Shown here: one piece after another, positions 1 through 12,608 of the stretch
Numbering within the stretch: position 1 is the first letter of the stretch
How the letters are laid out: every line of letters begins with the position of its first letter
Origin: Gentiana macrophylla
Lineage: Eukaryota; Streptophyta; Magnoliopsida; Gentianales; Gentianaceae
NCBI GenBank assembly: GCA_026214975.1
Contig: JAOBSW010000822.1
Location: forward strand, 45,114 to 109,113
Reading direction: 5' to 3'
Length of the DNA: 64,000 bases
Notes under the pieces: model-generated
Database searches by the model: none
What the model was told of the DNA's origin: nothing
Seen by the model: only the letters and a program-made list of their open reading frames with translations
Translations under genes and position numbers: made by a program

Positions 1-735
1 GTATAGTTTCTTTGAGTACACTAAACCCTTTTTTGATCTTGCTACTTCCATTCCCAAAAAATGTCTCGAGGATCCTGGATCTTTAATCTCAAATTCGAAG
101 CTTGCTTGTCTCTTAACTTGCTTGTCTCTCGCTTTCATCATTTTCTGTCAATATAATATCATCCACATACACGATTAATGCGATTAACTTACCTTTCCTC
201 GTCCTCTTAATAAGCAGGTGTGATCTCGATTTTCCTGCACAAACCCAATTTTCTTCATGAATCTCATAAACCTGTCAAACCAAGCTCTTGGACTTTGTTT
301 GAGTCCATATAAGGATTTGTTTAGTTTGCACACCTTGTTACCAAACTGTTCAGTGAACCCTGGAGGAGGATCCATATATACTTCCTCCTTTAACTCACCA
401 TGGAGGAAAGCATTCTTCACATCCAGTTGCATTAGAGGCCAATCTAGGTTTACGGCCACTGATAGAAGTATTCTGATTGTATTAAGTTTAGCTACAGGTG
501 AGAATGTTTCTGAATAGTCAATCACATAGATTTTGGAGTAGCCCTTGGCCACTAACCTGGCCTTATGCCTGTCAATACTGCCATCAGCCTTGTATTTCAC
601 CACAAACACCCACTTGCACCCCACTGTTTTCCTTCCTTCTGGCAAAGAAACCACTCCCCATGTACCATTCTTCTTCAGGGCCCTCATCTCTTCCAGGACT
701 GCCTCCTTCCACTCAGGGACCAATAGAGCTTCATG
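1..735 (-). pseudogene. copia reverse transcriptase fragment (element H)
   Basis: The frame 184-723 encodes the N-terminal half of a copia reverse transcriptase. It carries the conserved blocks VGCKWVFVVKYKADGSIDRHK, ARLVAKGY, QLDVKNAFLHGELKEEVYM and SLYGLKQSPRAW. The frame stops near 184, but the catalytic YVDD box is visible in another minus-strand frame at about 158-173. It is followed by an FLGMEVARSKKG-like block near 20-60. At least two frame breaks therefore separate recognisable RT blocks, and this is a decayed copy. In the family this enzyme copies the element RNA into DNA inside virus-like particles. The domain continues past the window edge. Confidence 0.9.
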
Positions 736-1322
736 AACATCTTTTGGTATAGTAGTGTTAGATAGGGTAGAGGTGAAGGCTTTATAAGATGGGGATAGGT
801 TGGCATATGATAGGTATCACAGAGATAGGGTGTTGTGTACTGATTTTCAGTGCTTTTTTCGATGGCTATAGTACATCTAGCGATTGTTTTTCTGCTTTTG
901 TTTTTGGAGAGTCAGATTTGGCTTGTTTTGTGTTTGAGTCTGGGTCTGTTTCATCCTCAGATTCAGTGCTTGTGTGCTCTGACTCCTCAGAGTTATTGTC
1001 TGTTTCATTAGTCAAAGATTCAGGGTCTGATTGTTGTATAGGGTCATTAGGAGTCTCAGATACTTTCTTAGGGTGTGTTCTCACATAGACCTTTCCCTAG
1101 AACGGTCTTTCCTTGAGAGGTTCTGGAGGGTCGGTGATTCTTGACCTCTCTGCTTTGTTGGCATTTATCCCCACACTTGTCCAAGTTACATCGAGAATCG
1201 GACTACAGTTCACTAGGTTTTTCTAACTCTAGTTCAGGTTCAAAGTCTAGGAAGCTGTAACACTCTTTAAACATACTAGGATCCACAACTTTAACTCTAG
1301 ACTTCCCCTGAAATTGACTCGG
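736..1322 (-). pseudogene. integrase-RT linker of copia element H
   Basis: This stretch lies between the integrase stop and the RT start. It contains a minus-strand open segment (866-1084) rich in Ser, Glu, Asp, Thr and Pro. A poorly conserved acidic linker between integrase and RT is usual in copia polyproteins. No catalytic motif is expected or seen. The flanking bases contain stops, so the linker is out of frame with both neighbours. Confidence 0.6.
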
Positions 1323-2684
1323 TCAAAAACATATTTTCTTCAAAAAGGTGACATCCATGGTGACTATGGTTTTTCCAGTAGTATTATCAAAACATTTATA
1401 CCCCTTTTTTGTGGGTGAGTAACCAATAAAACAACATTTTTTTGACCTAGGGTCTAATTTCCCTTGATTATAGGTTTGGATATATGATGTGCATCCAAAT
1501 ATTTTTAGTGGTAAGTGCCCTACCAGTTTGTTTGCTAGAAAATGTTCTTGAAACACTTGTAAAGGAGTCTTAAAGTCCAGTATTCTTGATGGTAACCTAT
1601 TGATTAGGTATGTTGCAGTTAGAATACTTTCACCCCATAGTGTCTTTGGACAGTTTGAGGTAAACAAAAGTGTTCTAGCCACCTCCAACAAGTGCCTGTT
1701 TTTCCTCTCCGCAACACCATTCTGTTGTGGTGTTTTTACACAGGAACTTTGGTGGATTATACCTTTCTCAAGTAGGTATCCATCTAGGTACTGATTGAAG
1801 TACTCTATTCCATTATCACTCCTCAGAATCTGAATTTGAGTGTGGAACAGAGTATTTATCATTTCATAAAATTGTTTAAAAACTGTGTCCACTTCTGATT
1901 TGTCCCTCATTAAGTATACCCAAGTTAAACGTGTGTGATCATCTATGACTGTGATGAACCACCTTTTTTTGTTAAAAGTACTAACCCTAAAAGGACCCAA
2001 CACATCACTATGGATCATAGTAAAAGGTTTTGAGGGAACATAAGATTGAGTTGGGTAAACTTGTCTGGTTTGTTTTGCAAGAACACAAATTACACAATTG
2101 AAAGACAAATCTTTATTACCAACAAACAATTCAGGAAACAATTTTTTCATATATAAAAAACTAGGGTGTCCTAATCTCCTATGTAAGACCATGATCTTAT
2201 TCTGGACATTGTAGGACAGTGTGTGGTAACCTCCTCTCATTAGGCTTTGCTGTGGTGTGTCCAACCCTGAATCCAGTATGTAGAGTCCTCCCATCAGCCT
2301 AGACCTGCCAATCATCTTCCCCAAAGTTTTGTGTAGAAATAGACAGCAATCTTTAGAAAACACAGTCTCACAGTTCTGATCAGAGGTTAGTTTACAGATT
2401 GACAAAAGGTTACAGGCTAATTTGGGAACATGGAGAACATTTTTAAGGGTTATATCAGGTGTCACATAAATGGAACCTTTTCCAGCAATGGTGGAAAAAG
2501 ATCCATCAGCAAGCCTTATTCTTTGGTTTCCTGGACAGGGGTTATAATTAAGGAAAAGATCAGAAGAACCGGTCATGTGGTCAGGTGCTCCAGAGTCAAC
2601 TATCCACTGAGGGCTCTGAATTATTCCTAGAACAGATAGGGAAAAATGATACCTGATTCTGCTAGAGAACAATTTGGTTGGCAT
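1323..2684 (-). pseudogene. copia protease and integrase (element H)
   Basis: This 453-residue open stretch begins in the aspartic protease: WIVDSGAPDHMTG carries the D-S-G-A active-site motif at about residues 28-40. The pre-integrase domain follows (LHRRLGHPS at about 168-176, then Cys pairs in FNCVICVLAKQ). The integrase core carries the D-D-E triad in MIHSDVLGPF, ILRSDNGIEY and NGVAERKNRHLLEVA. The frame ends at LKKICF before the linker, so this segment is the best preserved part of the element but is no longer joined to RT. In the family these enzymes mature the polyprotein and insert the cDNA. The first residues come from the track's extension; the native protein was part of a longer polyprotein. 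Confidence 0.92.
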
Positions 2685-3747
2685 TTTACTGAAAGTTGTG
2701 AGTTTAGAATTTTACTCAGTTGCTCCAACAGATCCTGAGTGAATGGAAGTGTCCCTGCAAAAGATTGTGGCCCAGAATCTAACGATACCTGATTAGCCTT
2801 TCCTTGTTCAGAGTTAGCACCCATGTTTCTCCAAGAAGCAGGTTTCCCATGAATTCCCCAGCAAACATCCTTGGTGTGTCCACTTTTCTTGCAGTGATCA
2901 CACTTAAGTTTCTGTCTCTCAGCTCTTCTTGCTGATTCATCTCTGTTGTATCCCTTGCATGCCACCATTGCAGATGAATCAACCTCAGGATGTCCAGACC
3001 TGTGCATGACCTTTCTCCTTGATTCCTCCTTCTTACCGCCGAGAAGCGTTTCTCGGGGATGGTAAAGGATTTACGCCAGATCCCGCCTGACCTCATCCAG
3101 ATCCTGATTCGGGCCAGCCAAGAATGAATAAACCCTTTCATTCTCCTCTCTCTTATGAAATTTGACACTGTCAGCTGTGCATTCCCACTTATCTTAATGG
3201 CTGATCCAATTCTTGCCATAGAGATACAATGTCATTGTAATAGGTAGTGACATCCCTGTCCCCCTGTTTGAGACTTCAGAGTTTGGTTTTAAGTTCATAG
3301 ATTTGGGATGAATTTTCCAAATCTAAATACATCTCCTTGACTGCTTCCCATATGGCTTTGGTTGTCTTTAAGAACATATGGGGTTTGGCCACATTGCGTT
3401 CCATTGAGTTTATGAGCCAGGTCATGATCATTGATTTTTCTGACTTCCATGTTCTAAACTTGGGTCGATTTGCAGTGGTGCGACCATCACCGGTTAGAAA
3501 ACCCATTTTCCTCTTCCATCCACGGCCAGTGTGATGGCTTGTGCCCATTCAAGGTAGTTTTTGCCATCCAATTTCCTGGCTGGGAGTAGGATCTGGCTCG
3601 GATTGTGTTTGGAAATATCATCACCGGCTAGGAGATTGGTCCCCTGTGGTTCCATACCGGTTGGTGGACCGCCGGAGGTGGTGCTCCCAGAGGTGGGAGT
3701 CCTTTCTCCGGTAAAGGCCGCCTGATAAAGTATTTGTGTGTAAGTAG
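2627..3747 (-). pseudogene. copia gag (element H), frame-broken
   Basis: Three overlapping minus-strand frames together show gag features. The N-terminal part (3494-3747) has LDGKNYLEWAQAITLAVDGR, the usual first block of plant copia gag. The middle (3276-3548) has SMIMTWLINSM and AIWEAVKEMYLDLENSSQIYEL, typical of the UBN2 gag region. The C-terminal part (2627-3007) has the zinc knuckle CDHCKKSGHTKDVCW (C-x2-C-x4-H-x4-C). The frame changes between these blocks, so gag is inactive as sequenced. Gag packages the element RNA in the cytoplasm. Confidence 0.88.
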
Positions 3748-3759
3748 GCTCTGATACCA
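3748..3759 (-). promoter_or_regulatory. primer binding site, tRNA-Met type (element H)
   Basis: On the minus strand the sequence is TGGTATCAGAGC, complementary to the 3' end of plant initiator tRNA-Met. It sits directly beside the LTR end, as required for minus-strand DNA priming. Confidence 0.93.
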
Positions 3760-4018
3760 TGAAAGAAAAGAGAACCATTTAGGTTTTAACTCTTATGTTT
3801 TATTCATAGCCAAGATAGTTAATTTATACAACCAGGAAAGGAAACTTAGTAGACTAGGACACTAATCCACTGAATTAGCACATGTACCTAAATCTTAACA
3901 GAATAACAACACATGCCTTATAAACCGGCTATATTCAAGATGGAAAGACAATATAATAATTAGGAGATATTCTCCATAATTAGGGAATATTTTCAACAAC
4001 TACCAAATCTTCTCAACA
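3760..4018 (-). repeat. 5' LTR of copia element H (259 bp)
   Basis: On the minus strand the segment starts TGTTGAGAAG and ends TTTCTTTCA, so it has TG...CA ends, and it is followed at once by the tRNA-Met primer site. The length is normal for a short copia LTR. The partner LTR lies outside the window, so the boundary at 4018 rests on the TG end and on the start of foreign gag sequence at 4019. Confidence 0.85.
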
Positions 4019-5296
4019 GAGACCGAGAATGCTACCATAATGTCTTGGCTCATCAATTCCATGATAGATGACATAGGTCAAGTTCACCTCTTTGCCAAAT
4101 CTGCAAAAGAAATCCGGGACATAATCACTGAGACTTACTCTAATCAAGGAAATTTTGCTCAAGCTTTTGGCATTAGGACCAACTTAAAGGAGATCAAGCA
4201 AGGATCCCAGGATGTCACCAAGTACTATAACTCACTCAAAAAGCTGTGGCCGGAATATGACCAGCTCACTATCACCGAGAGGGATTTGCACTCTAATGCT
4301 CTCTTGCTCTTAACCGACCGACAAAGAAAGGGTGTTTGACTTTCTATGTGGTCTTAACCCTATCTATGGCGCTGCCAGAGAGAGTCCTGGCACAAGTTCC
4401 TCTACCTACTATCCTAGAGGCTGCTGCCATCAGGAAGGAAGAAAGCAGAAAAGGGGTTATGGGAGGCCTTCTACCTACACCAAATGGACTGCTACCAACT
4501 CCAGGAGGAGAGCATTCTCCTCTAAATGCTGCGACTGAAGAAGCTGCCTTCATAAGTAAGGGCCCAATCAAAAGATATGACCAGAAAAGCACCCTACAAT
4601 GTGATCCTTTGCAAAGAAGTGGTCACACCAAAGATTCATGCTGGAATCTTCATGGAAAACCCCCACATCTGCAGAAAAATCAGAATTCCAGGAAGGGTGG
4701 CAACTGGACAGAACAAAAACAAGGGTATAGTGCCTCTGATCAGCCAAGTTTGTTCACTAAAGAACAGATGGATGCCTTAAACCACCTCTTGGACAGAAGG
4801 ATGCAACAGAACACTGATACTTCTACTAGTGCTGCTGCTCAAAATGGTAAGAATACTTGGATCATAGGATCGTGGTGCTTTAGCCGTATGATGAGTAAAG
4901 TCTCTCTGTTTGATACTTATTTTAAAACTAATAGACCTCACTTTGTCACTATAGCAGATGGCACACGTTCTTGAGTAGAGGGAACAGGGACTATTAAATT
5001 AAACATAAATCTCACTCTTAAACTCTGTGTTATATTTCCCAAAACTGTCTTGCAACTAATTTTCTATTAGTCAATTTTGCAAGGAAAGAAAGTGTACTGC
5101 TAATTTTTCCCCAAACCTCTGTGAGTTTCAGGAACTGGAATCTTTGGAGAAGATTGGCAGTGCTAAGAAGGTTGAAGGACTCTATCTTTTTGAAGGCAAA
5201 CCAAGGAAGACTGCTAGGGGTTTAGGTGTTTCTGGGGATGATAAATGTAATAGGATTAAAAAGCTTCATTTACGTTTAGGTCATCCTAATTTTGTG
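4019..5296 (+). pseudogene. copia gag-protease remnant (element G)
   Basis: The frame 4040-4339 shows the gag block IMSWLINSMIDDIG and a UBN2-like helix-rich stretch ending LKKLWPEYDQL. The frame then shifts. In 4336-4974 a damaged zinc knuckle appears (LQCDPLQRSGHTKDSCW, second Cys lost). The protease region NTWIIGSWCF lacks the catalytic D-S-G. The final 200 bases encode a pre-integrase segment ending in LHLRLGHPNFV, cut exactly at 5296 by element A. The other half resumes at 14339. The loss of the protease aspartate and several frame breaks show that the gene was inactive or has decayed. Confidence 0.87.
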
Positions 5297-7011
5297 TGTT
5301 AGTTGTAGTACCCGAAAGACAATTTGTGTAATTGTTTTTTATGACAGAATTTATCTTACCTTATTACTTGCTTTGTGCTTGTAAGTAATACACTGTTGCA
5401 AACCCTAAGTGTATCAGTATGTAACCGCTTAACTCAGTGTATGGCATGCACGTGAGGATTGAGTTAGTGGTGATATACTTAAATCTGTTAGTCCGTGGTG
5501 AACTTAATCGAGTTTAGGGTCTCTTGATTAAAACACCAATAATGCATGAACACCTTAGGGTGTGATAGTCTTATCGGTTTGTCGGTAGAGGTACTACGTG
5601 GGGCATTTATATATGGTGGCATTCATATATAGATGGACCGATTTAATCGAATTTCTCGGTATAATTCCGTAATCGAGGAATCTTATTAAATCATTAGATG
5701 ATCATATATGGATCAACCTTAATCCCTGAGGTGATCACAGGATGCCGCTTGTCCCGGGTAGTGTTTGATGTGTTAGTTACGGTTCACTTTAATATGTGTT
5801 CCAAGCCACTTCTCATTGGCACTATCTCCAGGATGAGTGAGTAAATCGATTTTCACAGACATGGAATCCATTCCTTCCTGCGGGAAGTAGAGAGACGATC
5901 CCTTGTTTGTTAGCCCTAAGAAAGTGATCGATCCCGGAGTTCACATTTGACTAATTAGCTACTAGTCGGATATGTGTACTAATTGATCATCGAGGGGTTG
6001 ATGGTAAATAAGGATAAGATATTTCGAGTCGGGTTCACGGAGACTTCCCACTCGAATGGACGATCTATGGAGGTTAATCCGTATGTAGTGATTATATCAA
6101 TGGACGCTTATTCACTTTATGGGTTGAGTATAAGTATACATCTATAATCGGTAGAGTTCGGTTCCGGGTTTATGGTGGCGTAATCCCGGAATTAATAATT
6201 AATGTACTTATTCATTCGATGAATAATTAATTATTATCGAGCTCATGGTTATAGTCCATGGTCCCCGATGTGGCTTCTGTAATTCGGACTAATAATCTTG
6301 TTACTTGGGCCTCAGTGATAATTAATTGGCTGGGCTAATTAATTGATATGCATGGATATTATTTAGTTGGGCTAAATAATATAATACACATGAAAGACAT
6401 TTTATGTGGGCTTAGTGAACCCCAAAGGTGGCGCCAATATTTGTTAATTAATTAGAGAGAAATTAGTTTTCTTGGATAATTATTTGACATGTGATTTATC
6501 ATTTATTTGTTAATGATAATTCATGGAATATTAGATAATAATAGGATTTATCCTAATTTGTTTGGGATAATCATTTTATTTATCTTTTATTTGGAATAAA
6601 GGATTAATGTAATAATTATCTCTTAATTATTTAATCCTTGGAGGACAAAGATTACTCTCCTATATAAAGAGAGTTCTCCCAAGCCTTTTGCATTGGCTTA
6701 AAATTTCGACCACCATATCAAAAAGGAGAGAAATAATTAGTTTTCTTGCCTAGGATTTTAGAAGAAGAAAAACTCTAAGTTTTTCTTGGTGTTGCATATC
6801 GAGGAGGTTCGTGTATCAAGAAGGGTGTCCACTAACCGCCGTTTGGAGAACACACCGGAAGATCTTGGCTTCTCTTCCCACTATTGGTAACATGATTTCA
6901 ACCCCCCTTGTAGTACTTAAGTCCTATAATTATGAATTGTGTCATATAAATCGTGATCCATCCGCTGCGCATAGATCTAACTCGTTTAGATCTAAGAACC
7001 TGCATCATTCA
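5297..7011 (+). repeat. 5' LTR of element A
   Basis: This 1715-bp repeat is matched by 12609-14333, with mainly small insertions and deletions. It starts TGTTAGTTGTAG and ends GCATCATTCA. A TATA box at 6661 and a short leader-like stretch afterwards fit an LTR promoter. Small open frames inside (for example 6811-7062) recur in both LTRs only because the LTRs are copies. Confidence 0.93.
6661..6668 (+). promoter_or_regulatory. TATA box in LTR of element A
   Basis: TATATAAA is followed by gagagttctccc. The same box in the same context is found in the 3' LTR (13984-13991), in both LTRs of B (40864-40871 and 48359-48366) and in the 5' LTR of C (37352-37359). The 3' LTR of C has CATATAAA instead. 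Conservation across the family supports it as the LTR promoter. Confidence 0.75.
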
Positions 7012-7013
7012 TG

Positions 7014-7025
7014 TGGTATCGGAGC
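7014..7025 (+). promoter_or_regulatory. primer binding site of element A
   Basis: TGGTATCGGAGC begins two bases after the 5' LTR end. It differs by one base from the perfect tRNA-Met complement TGGTATCAGAGC. The same variant occurs in elements C and D. Confidence 0.85.
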
Positions 7026-10000
7026 AAAGTTCCACGATTTATATAGTCATAATCGTAATTAAACGACTTAAAGGAGTGGAATTGCATGTAGGTAAATCTT
7101 ATTTATTGTTTTATGCATTGATAGTGATAAATTGTTATGGTTGAAGAGATGGATTGGGGTTGGCATACTTTTTTACCGTTAGATCTATTGTAAACTCATA
7201 TAAACGATGAAAATTTCGTTTACATGAGTATAGGAAATTATGTAATTTATTTTTATTGCAAGTTTAATTTCGGAAAATAGATCTGCATCTGATGAGTTTG
7301 TTTAGTCTTTTCGCTTTTTACGTTGTTTGAGCCGTTAAAGCGAAGATCCTCCGGTCGTAATCAAGATTGGAAGTTGATGAACAATCCCACAAAATTTGGC
7401 GTCGATCGAGTCCGTTTGGATGTCCGTTCGTTGATGAAGAAGAGGTTGTGAATAAAAACGCAGGATTCACGAAACCCTAGCGCGTGACTTCCTCGATTTT
7501 CGGAAAGTATTGGACCGTTGAAGCGAATATCCACCGGTCGATCGATAATCATGGAGTTTTGGACGTGAGATAAAATTTTCGGGACGATCGGGATTCGTCT
7601 TGATCCCGATCGCCTCGGCAAGTATATGATGCTTATTTCTTTGTAAGAGTCTGTTTTGACAAGTTGGGCGGCTCATCGAGGAAGATTGACAAGTCAAAGC
7701 TCTCGATCCGACCGTCCATCTTGAAGTCCGAAGAATGAAGATCGGATCTGGAAAGTTTCGTCCCGATCCAAGTTCGTTTGATATGCCGATCGTCGAAGAT
7801 TCTTAACAATTTGCATTAGGGTTTTAATTTATTTTCGAATAGATTAGTTACGGGGTGCCAACGGTCCATCTCGGTGTTTATTTTCCGCACTAGTATACAT
7901 GTGTAGATCGTATGAGTAGAACCGGAAAATTGCCATGACATGCATCATATCATGAATTCCACTCCATATGCATACATGTAGAAATTAATTCGAGGAATTA
8001 GTTAGGCATGTATAAAATACACGATTAGTTTTAATTAATTGTTTGATATTAATTAGAAACTAATTAGGGTAAAACCGAGGAACACGGGTTTTTCAATCGT
8101 CGAGGTTGGGTGATGGATTCTCGGTGAATCCCACTGCGAAAAGCATAAGGAGTAAAATCCGAAACCTCGTGGTTAAGGTGTTGGATTCTCTGTGAATTCC
8201 ACCTTACCAGACGAGATTACGTTTTTGTTCCGTGAGTGTCTACGTGAAAGTTTGATGTTTAAGGATTGGATAATCACGGGCAAACAAGGTTCGAAAGTGG
8301 TTTAACCACGGTTGGGTGGTCAACAATAGCTACGGCTCAATCGACTTCACCTCCACGTGTGGCGTTTGCGACGGGTGCCGCAATATCGAGCCATCCGAAG
8401 AGCCACTACGGCTCAACGGAGCTCTCTAGCCTTGACCCGTCCGACGGCCACATATGTTCTAACGAATAGGTCGGGTGGGCTAGCCCACATAACCGACAAC
8501 ATTCGGGCCTATGATTTATTGTTCCTTAATGTAACATCAAGTCCAAAAAGCGTTATCGAGAAACCCACCACTTTTTCAAAATATTGAGTGGGAGCGGAGA
8601 GGCGACGGCCCGACCCCACGGCCTCTACTTGTTGACACAAGCAACGTGAGAGAATGGTGACGCCTCGTGCGGCTTTGATTTCGCCCCCTGGGGAAGGCCT
8701 TCACCGCATTATCAAAATTCAAGGCTTGGTCTCCGAAAGGATAGGATTTTGGGTACTCGCTGGTCACCGACCGACCCTAAAGGCGGCACACTCGGGTCTA
8801 CCTAAAAATCTGAGACGATGAGGTCACACTCATAAAGGTATTTTTGGTAGTACCTTAATTGAAAAAAGAAAAGGTGATTGACGATCACAAATGAGATGTT
8901 CGATTCTCAACTCGATCTTCAATATTAATCGAAACCTCTTTGACCTACCCTAAGCGGCATCGAGGCATTAGATTAAATCCTTGGAACGGTAGGATAGACT
9001 ATAAGTACTTAGTTTATGTTCCTAAAATTTATTAGTAGTGTATGATTTGGATTTATTCTGTCAATCTTATTTACAACTATTATATATATCTCTCTAAGGT
9101 GCTAGACTGCTAGTGTAGAATTGACTAGTAATGACTTCGTTAAAAAGTGGTTAGTAACTAGAACGTTGTACCTATTAATCTCACATGGGATTAATTTTTC
9201 GGAAGAGATATTTCTCTTGAGCCTTCAAGACTTAAGTGACGTAAATAAGTATGTCACTGCTGTCACTCGTGTTGAACGAGAGACAACCATAGTTAGTTTG
9301 AAAGATGATTGGGACGATAAAATTCTTCTAGTGAATTTTTAATAGTGTAGTGTCTACACGAGAAATTTTCTAATAGAAAAATTGGAGAATCATAAATTTA
9401 AGTGTCGCTAGTTAGACGGTATTTGGAACCGATAAACTAGTGGGAGCTTTTATCTTATGTTTTTCTAATTAGTCCCACTGGATAACACTTTCATTAGACA
9501 TCCCACAGTTCACGAGTAGTGTCTACTCAAACGAACTGCTAGTTCAAGACTATTTCCTTTTAAGGAAAGTCAAGAATGGGAAAGAATGTCTACAAGTGTT
9601 AATCATCTAAACTCAGATTGAGGCTAAACCGAAATATTAATTAAAGAAAGTATAGGATAAGGAAAGTGATTTGGATCACTAACCAATGAATCTTAGCGAC
9701 TTTCTTAACCGAGCAACTTGACTCGGTAGCTTAGTTCTTTGGAAGAACAAGGAAGTCGTGCATTAACGATTAATAGAGTAACAACGGGCGTAATTTCGGC
9801 TAAAATAGTGGGAGTAATATAAGGAAATGAATTTGGATTCTATCTTGAACATCACGAAAAATTTATTTTTACATTTTACGATTCGTTGAAACAAATGGAT
9901 TCACTTTCAACTCGATATATTGTTACCCTGTAGAAAGTGAAAATGACATTTGTAGTATGCGAATCCGAGACTCGGACTTTTGTTTGATAAAGTCGGAACC

Positions 10001-11459
10001 ACTAAGAAATCTTTGAAAAGGTATATGTAACACGTCTTAAACTATTATAGGCGAATGGTTTACGTATTAAGATAAACGACCCTTCAATATCTATTAATTA
10101 GTGCATATATCCTGAGATAAGACTGACGATGGCTAAGGGTGATTCCTATCTCCCGCCCAGAACACTATCTCAAAGGAACAATGACTAAGTTTCCTTTCAA
10201 TCGGAAATGGTAATAGATTTGAAGGGTAACATAGCTTGTTCACCATGACCTTCGGGTGCAGTGAGAGATACAAGCTAGTGGGAGATTTTGAGTGGTGACA
10301 TTCGTCGATAACTACTCAAAACACTCGTTGGTTTATCGAAAGAATACGAGGAGGTGTCTCGATTTTAGCAGAGAATAGAGTATTCCATGCTCAGAAATAG
10401 GCTATCGCGTAGTCTTGGGGGTGATGCTCGGCCCGCCTCCTACAGTGGAATGTTTCTCACCGAGGAAGAAACCATAGACTTGCCTCGATATAGTTATTAA
10501 TGTGCTACAATACAATCGTTAAACTCGATTAAGATAATTGGTTGCAAAATGACGGTTAACATTATTATGTAAACCGAGAAGTCTACCTAGAAGATGCTAG
10601 TGAGTTTATGGATAATGAGTGAATTCGAGTTCACACCACTTCCATAAATGTAGGCATTTAGCATTTAATGCTTGAAGGTAGGATGGAGATTTTACGCATA
10701 CGTTCAGATTGTGACCGTTCGTGAAATATCTTAATGAGACGAGTGAAGGTTGATTATAAGATTCTTGAGATCAGAAAGTGACGGTTGAACTGTCACAAGC
10801 CTTCTGATAGAATCTATAAGTAACAACCTTAAACCTTGAGAGTACGGTTACCCAAAGGTAGTTACTATCTCGATTTAATCAAACCACGCCCAACATCGGT
10901 TGTTGGTGATTACACCGATAAATACTACTAGATCAGGATGTCAATCCACCACGCAGATGGGAGTATGGTTTAACCATTGACCCATTGTGGTTTTGTGGAC
11001 TTTACGGTCTCTTTGGGGTGATCGATAACCTATGGCTCTTAGTGGGTTTGTATAGGATTACGATCATAGAGGTTGGTTTGTGACCTTAACCCTCGTAAAT
11101 GGAGTTTTTGTACTCCGGTTTTGTTCGATCTATTGTAGAACCACCGAGTGTCTCAAGCCCAGTGGGAGCAATTGGATCTACATAGAAAAGAGTCGAATGA
11201 ATAGGAAAGTTTAAACTTTCGGCGCAAAGATGAGTGGTATAGGGTGATTCCACGACAAGTAGAGAGTTAACTGGACCTTGAACTCTCTCACCTTTGATCT
11301 TGCTAGATTTCGTTAAGCGAGAAAATAGGGGTGATTCCCGAGACTTTCTTGCCGAACAACGGAATCGAATTCATTCGTAATGTAAGGTTTTAGCTAAGAA
11401 TGAATAACGGATTCGTTACAAAGCGTAAGATAGGGGTGATTCCACAAGACCTTTTTTGC
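7026..11459 (+). other. Non-coding interior of element A with conserved modules
   Basis: No credible reading frame is present. Several blocks recur in elements B and C. These are a block around ccatgacatgcatcatat (7930-7990; compare 42150-42200 and 38475-38530), a GC-richer block at 8585-8810 (compare 42760-42990 and 53225-53450), and a hairpin module at 9345-9440. The stretch 7330-7790 holds three loosely similar segments beginning with ccgtt or ccgtc that are not seen in B or C. Conservation of non-coding blocks between members suggests RNA-level roles such as packaging, but this is inference. Confidence 0.6.
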
Positions 11460-12330
11460 GAGACTACCGATATCTTAATTTATTCGAAAGAACCATTGGT
11501 AGGAAGCTTTGCCATGGCTTATATCCTTTGTGGATTTAGAGAACCTCTCGGTCATTTAAAAGTCACATGTTTTAAAATATGTGGACTTGACCAAAATATT
11601 GATAAGTTTTTTAAGTAGATCGGATATCAATATTGGTAAAGTAGTATCATTAGTGTTCATGAATGATAACACTGAAACGGTTGGAAACAACATACGGGTG
11701 TGCTATCCAAGTCGGAAACTGACACGCCAAGATTCTCTGGATGAGAGAATTGGACTATATTTTAAGAATTTGATTAGGTCAAATTCACGAGAATGAGTCA
11801 TTGGATATCCCACCTATCTTATTGGATAAGATGATCATGCATATACGTATGCAACATTCATCAAGAGTAGTCCTACCCTACCTCTCAGGAATGATTCTCT
11901 AAATCTTCGGATAAAGAGAAAATGGGATAGTCTCTCTTGGATAACGGCAAGTCAGGTTGTCACAAGTCAATAATAGTCAAATCTCGGATTCGAGCATTGA
12001 ATAGCGGTTTTAGTACATCCTCAAGTTTTTTTGAAGAACGAGGAATAATGTGCTTGTATATTCGGTGCAAACTTGAATATGGTTGACTATAATCGATTCG
12101 ACTTATAGTCGATTAAGGATGATCGTTGGGACGATCTCGGACTCGATGTTTAATCATTGTGATGGAGCTATAATCCGGAGAAATCCAGAATCGCCAATTC
12201 GATTTTAGTTAATCGAATACGTAGCAGCTTTCGGAGCAGCTAAAGTGGCGATATGGCTTAAGAATTTCCTTTCTAATCTGGGAGTAATTCCAGGTCTAGT
12301 GAGCCGATATCACTTTGTTGTGAAAACAAT
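11460..12330 (+). pseudogene. Decayed RT-RNase H remnant of element A
   Basis: Short pieces line up with copia RT and RNase H across frame changes. Near 11480-11600 a stretch ends in FREPLGHLKVTC and LDQNIDK. This corresponds to the region usually reading YGLKQ...FDQN. Near 11640-11700 is VFMNDNTETVGNNI, where functional enzymes have Y-V-D-D. At 12200-12290 is EYVAAFGAAKVAIWLKNFL, matching the RNase H block EYxAxxxAxKExxWL. The catalytic box is gone and frames are broken throughout. The order and spacing match the equivalent remnants in B and C. Confidence 0.7.
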
Positions 12331-12608
12331 GAAGAGATAGCTTAGAAGGATTTTCTCAGTCACTAGAGGTCAAAAGCATATTGAGAGAGAGTACCGCCTA
12401 ATTAGATGGACCCGGCAACGTTTCGATCCTAAAGATCGTCTCGGGCCGACAACCAAAGCGATCGATTGTACCAAGTCTAGTGCTTGGAAGTGCGGCATTG
12501 AGGAATATATCTCATCCGCTTTTAGAGCAAGTGGGAGTGTTGTGAATAAGATGAGAAAGGGTGTGCTCTAAAACAATCATTACTTGTCATTTCGTGCAAG
12601 TGGGAGAT

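Larger units (their letters stand above)
1..4018 (-). mobile_element. Ty1/copia retrotransposon H, 3' end outside the window
   Basis: Reading leftward from 4018, the order is LTR, tRNA-Met primer site, gag, protease, integrase, linker and reverse transcriptase, which is the Ty1/copia order (integrase before RT). The element is cut by the window's left edge in the RT, so its 3' LTR and target duplication cannot be checked. The frame is broken at several places in gag, after the integrase and inside RT, so this copy cannot make a full polyprotein. It abuts the gag of the plus-strand element G at 4019, which suggests it inserted into or beside G's 5' end. Confidence 0.93.

Noticed and set aside
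789..1088. Plus-strand Ser/Cys-rich open frame
   Set aside because: It is antisense to the acidic integrase-RT linker of element H.
6811..7062. Short frame recurring at 14133-14345
   Set aside because: Same reason: it lies in both LTRs of A, crosses the LTR border and primer site, and has no recognisable domain.
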